From contig NZ_CP115160.1 of the NCBI RefSeq assembly GCF_027594545.1, forward strand, positions 3,523,501 to 3,587,500: a DNA stretch of 64,000 nucleotides, in the 5' to 3' direction. The notes under the pieces are model-generated. The model made no database searches. It was not told the DNA's origin and was given only the letters and a program-made list of their open reading frames with translations. Below are positions 26,181 to 34,925 of the stretch, piece by piece. The DNA comes from Algoriphagus sp. TR-M9 (GTDB lineage Bacteria; Bacteroidota; Bacteroidia; Cytophagales; Cyclobacteriaceae). How positions within the stretch are numbered: position 1 is the stretch's first letter; each line of letters opens with the position of its first letter. The position numbers were made by a program, and so were the translations under genes.

Positions 26181-28013
26181 ATGAAGACCTATTTACGAAT
26201 TCTTTCCTATGCCAAGCCTTACGGAAAATTCGTGCCCGTATATATATTCTACGCTTTCTTTTCCATAGTCTTTGGCTTGCTGAATTTCACTTTATTAAAG
26301 CCCTTGTTTGACGTGATCTTCGAGCAAGTGGATCCAGAGTCCTTAGCTCTTTATGCAAGCAAACCTGAGTTCAGCTTTTCCATAGAGTATTTCACTCACC
26401 TTTTCAATTACAATTTTCTTCAAATCGCTGAGGAACATGGCAAAATGGGCACCTTATATTATGTCTGTGCCATCATTGTGGTTTCGGTTTTCTTATCCAA
26501 CCTCTTCACTTATCTCGCCGGGGTGGTTCTGGCTAAAGTCCGCGCCACGGTCATCAAGCGAATGCGCATGGATGTATTCGAGCAGGTGAGCAGCCTACAT
26601 ATAGGGTATTTTTCTAATGAGAGGAAGGGAGACCTGATGTCAAAAATGACCAATGACGTACAGGAAGTAGAAAACACCATAGTACAATCCCTCCGCGTGG
26701 TTTTCCGCGAACCTGCCACGATCATCCTTTACTTCACGGTATTGTTTTTCATGTCGGTCAAGCTGACTCTATTTACGATCCTCATCATTCCCATCTCCGG
26801 CGCCATCATAGGTGGAATCACCCGAAGATTGAAAAAGAAAGCCGTGCAAAGTCAACAGTCCCTAGGCAGGATAGTCAATATTCTCGACGAGACTTTAGGC
26901 GGAATGCGGGTAATCAAAGCCTTCAATGCCGAGGGTTTTATGAAGTCAAAATTTGACACAGAAACAGATTACTATGCAGGAGTAAATGTGAACATGGCCC
27001 GGAAAAATGAGCTAGCCTCACCTATTTCACAGTTTCTGGGAGTCTTCGTAGTGGCCGGAATATTAGTTTACGGTGGCAGTTTGGTTCTCAGCGGAAATTC
27101 CGACCTGGATGCATCCGACTTCATCACCTATATCATCATTTTCACGCAGGTACTGAACCCAGCAAAAGAAATCTCCCGTGCTGTAAGCAGTATTCAAAGA
27201 GGGATAGCTTCTGCTGAGCGTATTTTCACCGTAGTAGATACGCCTACAGAAATTTCTGCTCCGCAAAACCCCATAGACTTAGGCAGTTTTGACAAAGCAC
27301 TGGAAGTCAATCAGGTGAGTTTTGCTTATCAGGATAGCTTAGTGCTAAAAGACATCAATTTCACCTTGAGTAAAGGCAAGACTATTGCCCTGGTAGGGCC
27401 TTCAGGTGGAGGAAAATCCACTTTAGCGGATTTGGTCCCCAGGTTTTATGATCCCAGCGAAGGAGAGATTTTATTGGATGGAAAAAACTTGAAATCCTTT
27501 GATCTCAAAGATTTGCGAAGTCTCATGGGCATAGTGACACAGGAGTCGATTCTATTTAATGATACGGTCTTTAACAATATTGCTTTTGGACTGGATCATG
27601 CCTCAGAGGAGCAGGTGATAGAAGCCGCCAAAATTGCCAACGCCCATGAATTCATTGAAAAAATGGAGTCAGGCTACCAAACTTCCATAGGCGAACGAGG
27701 TTCTAAACTTTCGGGAGGTCAGCGTCAGCGCCTGAGCATAGCCAGGGCAGTATTGAAAAACCCTCCTATATTGATTTTGGATGAGGCCACTTCTGCCTTA
27801 GACTCAGAATCCGAGCACTTGGTGCAGGAAGCCCTCACCAAACTGATGAGTAACAGAACCACCCTGGTGATCGCCCACAGACTCAGCACCATCCAGCATG
27901 CCGACGAGATCCTGGTCATTGAGCAGGGTAAAATTGTGCAGCGTGGAACCCACAATGAATTGATGCAGACAGAAGGCTTATACCAGAAGCTTTCTAGTAT
28001 TCAGTCCGTTTAG
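26181..28013 (+). CDS. ABC exporter, MsbA-like (TMD-NBD)
   Basis: A 610-residue half-transporter. Six hydrophobic segments lie in the first 330 residues with the coupling-helix feature HIGYFSNERKGDLMSKMTND. The nucleotide-binding domain has Walker A GPSGGGKST, the Q-loop MGIVTQESILFND, signature LSGGQRQR and Walker B ILILDEATSALD, then the switch His (IAHRLSTI). It forms a homodimeric exporter; lipid A or another glycolipid is the likely cargo by analogy to MsbA, but multidrug export cannot be excluded. It follows the Wzi/RemB-like gene by 60 bases on the same strand, with a TATTTTAG sequence just before its ATG. Confidence 0.9.
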   Translation: MKTYLRILSYAKPYGKFVPVYIFYAFFSIVFGLLNFTLLKPLFDVIFEQVDPESLALYASKPEFSFSIEYFTHLFNYNFLQIAEEHGKMGTLYYVCAIIVVSVFLSNLFTYLAGVVLAKVRATVIKRMRMDVFEQVSSLHIGYFSNERKGDLMSKMTNDVQEVENTIVQSLRVVFREPATIILYFTVLFFMSVKLTLFTILIIPISGAIIGGITRRLKKKAVQSQQSLGRIVNILDETLGGMRVIKAFNAEGFMKSKFDTETDYYAGVNVNMARKNELASPISQFLGVFVVAGILVYGGSLVLSGNSDLDASDFITYIIIFTQVLNPAKEISRAVSSIQRGIASAERIFTVVDTPTEISAPQNPIDLGSFDKALEVNQVSFAYQDSLVLKDINFTLSKGKTIALVGPSGGGKSTLADLVPRFYDPSEGEILLDGKNLKSFDLKDLRSLMGIVTQESILFNDTVFNNIAFGLDHASEEQVIEAAKIANAHEFIEKMESGYQTSIGERGSKLSGGQRQRLSIARAVLKNPPILILDEATSALDSESEHLVQEALTKLMSNRTTLVIAHRLSTIQHADEILVIEQGKIVQRGTHNELMQTEGLYQKLSSIQSV

Positions 28014-28042
28014 TATATTCGTTAAAACTAATTTTAAGACTT

Positions 28043-28408
28043 ATGAAAAAACTTCACCAAATCCTTCAAATAGTCCTGCTGGTCTATTTTGGTGCTTTTC
28101 TAATTTTCTTCATTGCTTTTGATACGCTAGGAGGAATCTTTGGCATGGAAGAAATCACTTCAGACACTATGGTGACCATCACACTCATAGGTCTGATCTT
28201 GTTTTTGGCGGCTTGGGGAAGTAGCTATGCAGCCTACAACAGCCTCTCAGGTACCATCAAAAAAATGGAACATGACATGAATGGCCTCAAAGCAAAAATC
28301 TATGACTTTGAGCACCCTAGAACTCCGGATAGTCCTAGACCTGCCAATCCAGCAAAACCATCCGATAGCGATCAAAGCAACCTTCCTCCTAGACAAAACA
28401 TCACGTAA
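28043..28408 (+). CDS. Hypothetical two-helix membrane protein
   Basis: A 121-residue protein. Two hydrophobic segments (about residues 8-30 and 43-66) are followed by a short coiled-coil-like region (SLSGTIKKMEHDMNGLKAKI) and a Pro/Ser-rich tail (PRTPDSPRPANPAKPSDSDQ). I do not recognise the family. It lies 29 bases after the ABC exporter on the same strand and could be its membrane partner. Confidence 0.7.
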   Translation: MKKLHQILQIVLLVYFGAFLIFFIAFDTLGGIFGMEEITSDTMVTITLIGLILFLAAWGSSYAAYNSLSGTIKKMEHDMNGLKAKIYDFEHPRTPDSPRPANPAKPSDSDQSNLPPRQNIT

Positions 28409-28685
28409 TCCCATTTCGTTTTGGGTATGGTAAGTCCTAGTACATCCCACAGATCCATGCAAAAAAAGGATCAGCTAATCGCCGAAGATTTCTTCCATAG
28501 GGAATGTTTTCACCTCAACTTGTGAAGCTCCCTTGTCCCCATTGGGGTATGAAAATTACATGCTGAAAAGGTAAAGCCTAAGCCTCAGTGATGCAGAAAG
28601 ACAAATTTTCAGGTGATTTTAAGACTTAAATTTTCTGAAAACCTTATATTAAGGAAACCAATTCGGTTTCCTTTTTTCATACATT
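28409..28685 (+). other. Leader/intergenic region before the ComM-like gene
   Basis: No gene is visible in these 277 bases. They contain a CCCCATTGGGG palindrome near 28538-28548 and end in the strong hairpin at 28651-28677. A small RNA or an attenuated leader is possible but unproven. Confidence 0.4.
28651..28677 (+). terminator. Terminator-like hairpin just upstream of the ComM-like gene
   Basis: AAGGAAACC and GGTTTCCTT form a perfect 9-bp stem with a 5-base loop, followed by TTTT. It ends only 8 bases before the ATG at 28686. Confidence 0.75.
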
Positions 28686-30224
28686 ATGGTAGCAAAAACT
28701 TTTGGAAGTGCCGTTTCAGGCGTAGACGCAAACATCATCACCATCGAAGTAAATGTTGGTCAAGGCACCAGTTTTTTCATGGTGGGACTTCCAGACTCTG
28801 CAGTCAAAGAATCTCAGCAGCGGGTAGAGAGCGCTTTGAAATATTACAGTTTCAGAATGCCCCGGCAAAAAGTAGTCATCAATCTCGCTCCTGCAGATGT
28901 GCGCAAGGAAGGCTCGGCCTATGATTTACCTATTGCAATGGGAATTCTCCAGGCTTCAGAACAGGTAGAATTTCCGGCACTGAGCGATTATGTGATCATG
29001 GGCGAACTCTCACTTGACGGCAATCTCCGACCGATCAAAGGCGTTTTGCCGATCGCGATAGAAGCCCGAAAAAAAGGATTTAAGGGTTTCATACTTCCCT
29101 TGGAAAACGCCAAAGAAGCTTCAATTGTCAATAATTTAGACATCATAGGGGTGGAGACTATACAGCAGGCAGCAGATTTCCTATCCGGAGAATTGCAGAT
29201 CGATCCGCTGGTTACCGATACTAGAGAAATCTTTTATCATTCTTTAGATGATATCGAGTTTGATTTTGCCGATGTACAGGGTCAGGAAAACATCAAGCGC
29301 GCAATGGAAATCGCCGCCGCCGGTGGACATAATGTAATCATGATAGGTCCTCCAGGTGCCGGCAAAACCATGCTTGCCAAACGTCTCCCCTCCATACTTC
29401 CTCCTCTCACCCTGGTAGAAGCGCTAGAGTCCACCAAGATTCATTCGGTAGCCGGAAAGCTGGGTAAAAACGGATCCTTACTCGCAAACCGCCCTTTTCG
29501 CTCACCTCATCACACCATTAGTGATGTAGCCTTAGTGGGAGGAGGTGGAAACCCTCAGCCTGGAGAGATATCGCTGGCTCATAACGGTGTATTGTTTTTG
29601 GATGAATTGCCGGAATTTAAACGCACCGTACTGGAGGTGATGCGCCAACCGCTGGAGGAACGACGTGTCACCATTTCCAGAGCGAAAGTTTCAGTGGATT
29701 TCCCTGCAAATTTTATGCTGATTGCCAGCATGAACCCCTGCCCCTGCGGCTACTACAATCATCCAGAAAAGGAATGTGTCTGTGGCCCAGGCATCGTACA
29801 GCGCTATTTGAACAAAGTTTCAGGACCTCTTCTGGATCGTATAGATTTACATGTAGAAGTGACTCCAGTAAAATTTGATGAAATGACCTCCACCCGGAAA
29901 TCAGAATCAAGTAAGGAGATCCGAGAGAGAGTCATCAAAGGACGAGAACGCCAAAAAGAGCGGTTCAAAGACAACCCGGAGGTTTTCTGTAACGCCATGA
30001 TGCCTTCACATATGGTAAAGCAAATCTGCCAGATTAACGAAGCAGGCAAAACCCTGCTAAAAACTGCGATGGAGCGCTTGGGCTTATCTGCCAGAGCCTA
30101 TGACAGGATTTTGAAAGTAGCTAGAACAATCGCTGACATCTCAGGAAGTGAAGATATAAAAGTGGAGCACCTGGCTGAAGCGATACAGTATAGGAGTCTA
30201 GATCGAGAAGGCTGGGCCGGGTGA
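28686..30224 (+). CDS. comM: YifB/ComM-family Mg chelatase-like AAA+ ATPase
   Basis: A 512-residue full-length member. The Lon-S5-like N-terminal domain (FGSAVSGVDANIITIEVNVG, FMVGLPDSAVKES, RKEGSAYDLPIAMGIL) precedes the AAA+ core with Walker A GPPGAGKTMLAKRLP, Walker B GVLFLDELPEF and the NPCPCGYYNHPEKECVCGP segment. The C-terminal ARAYDRILKVARTIADISGS is also conserved. In transformable bacteria ComM is a branch-migration helicase that helps integrate donor DNA; the role in Bacteroidota is inferred. A terminator-like hairpin lies directly before its start. Confidence 0.95.
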   Translation: MVAKTFGSAVSGVDANIITIEVNVGQGTSFFMVGLPDSAVKESQQRVESALKYYSFRMPRQKVVINLAPADVRKEGSAYDLPIAMGILQASEQVEFPALSDYVIMGELSLDGNLRPIKGVLPIAIEARKKGFKGFILPLENAKEASIVNNLDIIGVETIQQAADFLSGELQIDPLVTDTREIFYHSLDDIEFDFADVQGQENIKRAMEIAAAGGHNVIMIGPPGAGKTMLAKRLPSILPPLTLVEALESTKIHSVAGKLGKNGSLLANRPFRSPHHTISDVALVGGGGNPQPGEISLAHNGVLFLDELPEFKRTVLEVMRQPLEERRVTISRAKVSVDFPANFMLIASMNPCPCGYYNHPEKECVCGPGIVQRYLNKVSGPLLDRIDLHVEVTPVKFDEMTSTRKSESSKEIRERVIKGRERQKERFKDNPEVFCNAMMPSHMVKQICQINEAGKTLLKTAMERLGLSARAYDRILKVARTIADISGSEDIKVEHLAEAIQYRSLDREGWAG

Positions 30225-30267
30225 GAAAAGTTTAAAATTTAAAGTTTGAATTTTAAAGAATATGAAC

Positions 30268-30500
30268 AGAGCTGTACCAAAAGGCACAGCCAAAAAAATT
30301 TATAACCAAATATGCTACCCATAGTATGCCCCTAAAGGGGCTATTAGAATAGTGAAACCGTTTTGGAAATGATCCTAAACAAGCAATCCGACCTTATCAA
30401 CCCAGCTTTTATCCCATCTAGTTACTTGGTCCCGTCAGGGACTCACTATGGGTAGAAATAGAATTCATCATGAACCAGCCGTGCCTTTAGGTACGGTCCT
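30268..30500. repeat. REP/BIME-like composite palindromic element
   Basis: Two mirrored units face each other. Left: hairpin GCTGTACCAAAAGGCACAGC (30271-30290), then CTACCCATAGT (30315-30325) and hairpin GCCCCTAAAGGGGC (30328-30341). Right, inverted: hairpin GTCCCGTCAGGGAC (30429-30442), ACTATGGGTAG (30445-30455) and hairpin CCGTGCCTTTAGGTACGG (30479-30496). The 11-base arms are perfectly complementary and the hairpins are related in sequence. This is the organisation of bacterial interspersed mosaic elements, which are mobilised by REP-associated transposases; none is encoded in this window. Confidence 0.75.
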
Positions 30501-30514
30501 TAAAAAACATTTTT

Positions 30515-30961
30515 ATGACCCCAGAAATCATTCTACGTTACCTTCATTTTATCAGCATTTTTGCAATTGTGGGATCATTGGTCTCTGAGCACCTCTTACT
30601 GAAAAAAGAACTGACACGAAAAGAAATCAAGCGATTGGCAACCATCGACGGGGTTTATGGAATGGCAGCTCTCACGCTTTTGGCTGTAGGGCTTACGCTT
30701 TGGCTAGGAGGGTATGGGAAACCTTCGGAATACTACACGCTCAATTTCATTTTTCATATCAAAATTTCCCTGTTCGCCAGCATAGGCTTTTTGTCGATTT
30801 ACCCCACCGTCTTTTTCATCAAAAACAGAAAAGGCAACCCGGAGGAAGTTATCCAAATCCCAAAAACAATCTTTATGCTGCTCAGGTTAGAACTGTTGTT
30901 ATTGTTTATCATTCCTCTTTTGGCGGGATTGATGGCAAAAGGAATCGGCTACTTTGGGTAA
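30515..30961 (+). CDS. DUF2214-like membrane protein
   Basis: A 148-residue protein with four predicted helices (about 7-24, 46-66, 78-99 and 121-143). LRYLHFISIFAIVGSLVSEH with an intramembrane His, and VYGMAALTLLAVGLTLWLGG, fit the DUF2214/CopD-like small membrane family. Histidines in helix 1 suggest a heme- or metal-related site (inference). It lies immediately downstream of the palindromic element, whose right end is 15 bases before the ATG. Confidence 0.75.
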   Translation: MTPEIILRYLHFISIFAIVGSLVSEHLLLKKELTRKEIKRLATIDGVYGMAALTLLAVGLTLWLGGYGKPSEYYTLNFIFHIKISLFASIGFLSIYPTVFFIKNRKGNPEEVIQIPKTIFMLLRLELLLLFIIPLLAGLMAKGIGYFG

Positions 30962-31019
30962 GATTAAATTTTCTTTTGCGAAGCAATTCATTAACTTCTA
31001 ACACATTAATCCACTCAAA

Positions 31020-31754
31020 ATGAAATACTTCACCCTCCTCCTCATCCTGATTTCAATTGATGTCTTTGGTCAAGACAAAATCCCAACCAATGACGGCGAC
31101 ATCACCATTACCCCGATTACCCATGGCACTTTAGTCCTGGAGCATGTAAATGAGGTCATCTATGTGGACCCCTATGGAGGAGCTGAGCTTTTCAGCAAGC
31201 AAAAAAAGCCAACTTTGGTTTTCATCACAGATATTCATGGTGATCACTTAAACCAGCAAACTCTAGATGGGTTGGATTTATCAGCAGCCACTATAGTCGC
31301 TCCCCAGGCTGTAGCAGATCAACTCACGGCAGGCACTGGAATGAAAGTAGAAGTGATGGCAAATGGCCAAACCAAAACCATCAATGGGATACAAACTGAA
31401 GCTATTCCCATGTATAATCTACCGGAAACCTCTGACTCCAGACATCCAAAAGGCCGAGGAAATGGCTATGTGCTCGATTTGGGAGGTAAAAAAGTTTACA
31501 TCTCAGGAGACACGGAAGACATTGCCGAGATGCGCTCCCTTCAGCAAATAGCTATCGCATTTGTCTGCATGAATTTACCCTATACCATGGATGTGGACCA
31601 AGCTGCCAGCGCTGTTGTCGAATTCAAACCTGAGATAGTTTACCCCTATCATTACCGAGGAACAGACGGGCTTAATGACATTGATAAATTCAAAGCCTTG
31701 GTAAATGAAGCAGCCCCGGATGTGGAGGTTCGTCTGAGAAACTGGTATCAATAA
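31020..31754 (+). CDS. Secreted MBL-fold hydrolase (UlaG-like)
   Basis: A 244-residue metallo-beta-lactamase-fold protein with a signal peptide (YFTLLLILISIDVFGQ). Motif 2 reads TDIHGDHL where the family has THxHxDH, so the first metal-binding His is replaced by Asp; GDTED and a late His (YPYHYRG) are present. It is predicted to be periplasmic. Whether it keeps a dinuclear site is uncertain; related annotated proteins share this substitution as far as I recall. The substrate is unknown. Confidence 0.85.
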   Translation: MKYFTLLLILISIDVFGQDKIPTNDGDITITPITHGTLVLEHVNEVIYVDPYGGAELFSKQKKPTLVFITDIHGDHLNQQTLDGLDLSAATIVAPQAVADQLTAGTGMKVEVMANGQTKTINGIQTEAIPMYNLPETSDSRHPKGRGNGYVLDLGGKKVYISGDTEDIAEMRSLQQIAIAFVCMNLPYTMDVDQAASAVVEFKPEIVYPYHYRGTDGLNDIDKFKALVNEAAPDVEVRLRNWYQ

Positions 31755-31898
31755 ATGCGCTCCTATCCTGCCAAAGAAACGCGCTAATCTACTTTGGGAG
31801 GATACTTTTCAGGCCAATAGGCGACAGGGTGGTGAACGGGCGAGTATTGGGAAGTTTTCTTTATATTCCACTGCAATACCAACCCAAAATCATCGTCC

Positions 31899-32414
31899 AT
31901 GAAACGCTCAAGTCAATTTCTCCTGGTCGCATTTGTCATGCTTTTCATCGGGCTGACAGTCGGCATCACTTTAGGCAAAAAACTACAGCCCATAGAGAAA
32001 GGAGAAATCCTTGGCATCAACCACATTGCAATAGCCACAGAAGATTTCGAAAAATCCGCAAGTTACTACAGAGACACGCTTGGCTTTCCTTTAGCAATCG
32101 AATTCAAAGACGAAGAGGGAAACCCTGCCTGGTCATACTTTCAGGTAAGTAAAACCACATTTATAGAACTAGTGCCGGCATCCCCATCTCGACCAGCTGG
32201 ATTGGATCATTTTGGCTTAGAAACCAGTGGCACAGAATCCCTGCTGAAGCAACTCAGGGATTTTGGTTTAGATGCCAATGGGCCAAGAGTCAGTTCGCTG
32301 ACAGGCATTCATATAGGCACCACCAAAGATCTCGACGGAGTTCCTATTGAATTCATAGGTGCAGTGCCCGGCTCCGCTCACCGAAAAGCAATGGATGGAT
32401 GGGATAAGCATTGA
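31899..32414 (+). CDS. VOC-family (glyoxalase/dioxygenase-like) protein, membrane-anchored
   Basis: A 171-residue protein. A single N-terminal helix (FLLVAFVMLFIGLTVGITLG) is followed by one vicinal-oxygen-chelate domain: INHIAIATEDFEKSASYYRD near residue 42, LGFPLAIEFKDEEGNP, FIELVPAS, GLDHFGLET and GVPIEFI. His and Glu ligands in the expected strands suggest metal binding. The reaction cannot be named. Its stop lies 1 base from the stop of the convergent PLP-enzyme gene. Confidence 0.85.
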   Translation: MKRSSQFLLVAFVMLFIGLTVGITLGKKLQPIEKGEILGINHIAIATEDFEKSASYYRDTLGFPLAIEFKDEEGNPAWSYFQVSKTTFIELVPASPSRPAGLDHFGLETSGTESLLKQLRDFGLDANGPRVSSLTGIHIGTTKDLDGVPIEFIGAVPGSAHRKAMDGWDKH

Positions 32415-32415
32415 T

Positions 32416-33522
32416 TTAGCTTGCGGCTAAAGCCCGCTCTAAATCTTCCAGCAAGTCATCCAAATGCTCTAACCCCACGGATACACGAATGAGGTTTTGC
32501 GGGGTCAATGTGTCAGGCCCCTCACTTGCAGCCCTACGTTCGATCAAGCTTTCTACCCCTCCCAAACTGGTAGCATTGGTAAAATACCTGAGCTTGGAGA
32601 TCACCACGTCCGCAGCGTCCGCTCCACTTTTGACCAGAAAAGAAACTATTCCGCCAAAACCAGTCATTTGAGCTGCGGCTATATCATGGCCTGGATGGGC
32701 TTTCAATCCCGGATAGTACACTTTTTCTACCGCCTGGTGCCCATCGAGGAAATTTGCCAATACCATCGCATGTTCGGCATGGCCTTTCATCCTATAGGGC
32801 AAAGTTTTGATACTTCTGCACAGGTAGTAACAGTCCATGGGAGTAGGTACCGCTCCACCACCTATCTGTACATTCTTTACTTTCTCCCAAAACTCATCCT
32901 GCACTTTCGTAATCAGTGCTCCACCCATGATGTCCGAGTGTCCGCCAAAATACTTGGTACTGGAATGCATCACTATATCCGCACCCTGCGCTATAGGGTT
33001 TTGGAAAACCGGGGTGGCAAAAGTGTTGTCACAGGCAAGTATGGCTCCTTTGGCTTTTGCCAGTTTTGCGACAGCACGTATATCTGTGATCTTCAAAAGT
33101 GGGTTTGAGGGAGTCTCTACCCAGACCAATTTGGTATTGGGCTGAAAAGCTTGCTCCACTGCATCCAAATCGGTCATATCCACAAAAGTGGCCTCCAGAA
33201 TTCCTTTAAAAATAGTTTCTATCGCATTTTTCAATCCGTGATACATATCATCCGGAGCGATCAAGTGAGATCCAGGGTCGAGAGCTTGAAAAACCGAAAC
33301 GCCGGCTGCATTTCCGGAAGAAAAAGCCGCTGCATCTGCTCCTTTTTCCAAGCCAGCCAATAGTTGCTCAAGCGCATGGCGGTTTGGGTTATTGGCCCTG
33401 GCATAGATCATCGACTCGGGCTGGTGGACAAAGGTAGTACTCAAAGTGATGGGCTGGATCACCGGCTTTTCCTTGTCGCTGACAATATTTCCACCGTGAA
33501 TGGCTAAGGTTTCTAACTTCAT
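32416..33522 (-). CDS. Trans-sulfuration PLP enzyme (cystathionine gamma-synthase/lyase family)
   Basis: A 368-residue Cys/Met-metabolism PLP enzyme. The start MKLETLAIHGGNIVSDKEKP (ATG at 33522) is chosen because the family begins with the ...T..IH.G block; nine codons upstream are also open. Landmarks are VQPITLSTTFVH-type residues, SGNAAGVSVFQAL, VWVETPSNPLLKITD, the PLP lysine in MHSSTKYFGGHSDIMGGAL, and SLGGVESLIERRA near the end. It could be a cystathionine gamma-synthase, cystathionine gamma-lyase or methionine gamma-lyase; sequence alone does not decide. Confidence 0.9.
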   Translation of the reverse strand: MKLETLAIHGGNIVSDKEKPVIQPITLSTTFVHQPESMIYARANNPNRHALEQLLAGLEKGADAAAFSSGNAAGVSVFQALDPGSHLIAPDDMYHGLKNAIETIFKGILEATFVDMTDLDAVEQAFQPNTKLVWVETPSNPLLKITDIRAVAKLAKAKGAILACDNTFATPVFQNPIAQGADIVMHSSTKYFGGHSDIMGGALITKVQDEFWEKVKNVQIGGGAVPTPMDCYYLCRSIKTLPYRMKGHAEHAMVLANFLDGHQAVEKVYYPGLKAHPGHDIAAAQMTGFGGIVSFLVKSGADAADVVISKLRYFTNATSLGGVESLIERRAASEGPDTLTPQNLIRVSVGLEHLDDLLEDLERALAAS

Positions 33523-33680
33523 AATATCAAGTGATGTTAATGCTTCCAAAATGCTAAGCCTGAAATTACTATTATTTTCACCTAGCCGGAAAAGATTTTG
33601 TATAATGCCTACAGCATAAAAAACTTTTACCCCATTCCAACCTTTCGGGTCTGATCATACTCTTTTAGAAAGCATATTTC

Positions 33681-34211
33681 ATGAACAATCAAAAGCTAGA
33701 CACCAACCTGATCAAAAACATCCTCCAAGGAGACAGAACCGCTCAGTTCCGGCTTTTTGAATTGACTAAAGAAATGCTCTACTCTACCTGCTACCGGATC
33801 ATAAGCGATGAAGATGAAGCCAATGATGCACTCCAGGATTCCTATGTGGAGATCTTTCAAAAACTCCATACACTCAAACATCCGGAAGCACTGCTAGGCT
33901 GGATGAAAACCATCACTGTCCGAAAAGCAATACAACAACACAAAAAGAAGATTCACTTCGAAGAAATCGACGAAAGGAATCTAGAACCCAGTGAAGAATT
34001 TGATGCTTGGTTTGATGCAGAGTTACTGGATCAGGCTATTCAAAGTTTGCCAAATGGTGCGAGGTCTGTTTTCCTGATCGTGTCGGTCGAAGGATACAGC
34101 CACAAGGAGTCTGCACAGCTATTGGGCATTTCGGAAAGCACCTCGAAGTCCCAGTTAAATTATGCGAAAACTCTATTAAAAAAAAGGATCACTAAACTGC
34201 TTCAGGCATGA
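33681..34211 (+). CDS. ECF-type RNA polymerase sigma factor
   Basis: A 176-residue sigma-70 family protein. Region 2 (AQFRLFELTKEMLYSTCYRI, DEDEANDALQDSYVEIFQKL, then EALLGWMKTITVRKA) and region 4 (LPNGARSVFLIVSVEGYSHK followed by ESAQLLGISESTSKSQLNYA) are both present, with no region 3. It overlaps the next gene by 4 bases (ATGA), the usual arrangement of an ECF sigma with its membrane regulator, though the signal is unknown. Confidence 0.93.
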   Translation: MNNQKLDTNLIKNILQGDRTAQFRLFELTKEMLYSTCYRIISDEDEANDALQDSYVEIFQKLHTLKHPEALLGWMKTITVRKAIQQHKKKIHFEEIDERNLEPSEEFDAWFDAELLDQAIQSLPNGARSVFLIVSVEGYSHKESAQLLGISESTSKSQLNYAKTLLKKRITKLLQA

Positions 34212-34894
34212 AGGAATATAGCCCAAAACCAGATTTGTGGAGCAAAATCCAGAAGCAAAAGGACTTTGACTCCCAAGTAAAAATGCATGCTGCAAATCTT
34301 CCCATAAGAGAACCTAAGGCTGAGCTGTGGAGTGATATCGAGCAGGAGTTGGATCAAAGAAAACCTGTGGTTTCGCTTTGGAAATATGGATTGGCAGCGG
34401 CTGCCATCGCGCTCATCGTGGTGATTGCCGGGACAGCATATCTACAGCTGGGCGAAAAAGAATCGGAAGTTCCACTGATCACAGCAAATGACACCAATAC
34501 TACAGCTGTAGAAATACCAGAAACCGAAAATCCTCCTCAGCCAGAAACTGAGAAACCAACGCCAGAACCAAAACAAGTGCTAGCCTCCGGGGAGGAAAAG
34601 CCGAAACAAAAAAGTATAAATCGTGCAAGTACAGATCCTATAGAAGTCCCACCCTTGAGAGTAAGTGATTTAAGCATTGAAAAAAATCTGGTCGCTGACA
34701 TCATCATTCCCCCAACTCCTGAGGTGGAACCGCAGAAGACCTATCATAAGGTAGCGATTTCCTGGGGGCTTCAAGAACGTGTGAAATTCAAAACCAATTT
34801 TGGATCGCCGTCTCCAGAAAACCTCCCAAATGCTCAGTTGAGCCGAGCGAATACCACCAATAACTCGATCAAAATCAAGTTTCAAAAAGACTAA
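34208..34894 (+). CDS. Membrane protein coupled to the ECF sigma factor (possible anti-sigma)
   Basis: A 228-residue protein. A cytoplasmic N-terminus with two copies of a PKPDLWSKI / PKAELWSDI motif is followed by one membrane helix (KYGLAAAAIALIVVIAGTAY) near residues 58-78 and a periplasmic part rich in Pro, Glu and Lys. Topology and translational coupling to the sigma gene suggest an anti-sigma factor, but no zinc-binding ZAS motif is present, so this is inference. It is followed by the barrel-like gene 31 bases later. Confidence 0.75.
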   Translation: MKEYSPKPDLWSKIQKQKDFDSQVKMHAANLPIREPKAELWSDIEQELDQRKPVVSLWKYGLAAAAIALIVVIAGTAYLQLGEKESEVPLITANDTNTTAVEIPETENPPQPETEKPTPEPKQVLASGEEKPKQKSINRASTDPIEVPPLRVSDLSIEKNLVADIIIPPTPEVEPQKTYHKVAISWGLQERVKFKTNFGSPSPENLPNAQLSRANTTNNSIKIKFQKD

Positions 34895-34925
34895 TTCAAC
34901 AAACATTTTATAACTAACTCCTATC

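Noticed and set aside
32497..33108. 203-codon open frame on the plus strand
   Set aside because: Antisense to the PLP enzyme, whose conserved motifs account for the region.
33523..33680. SAM riboswitch upstream of the trans-sulfuration enzyme
   Set aside because: The leader does not show the conserved riboswitch core and is largely the shared divergent promoter region.
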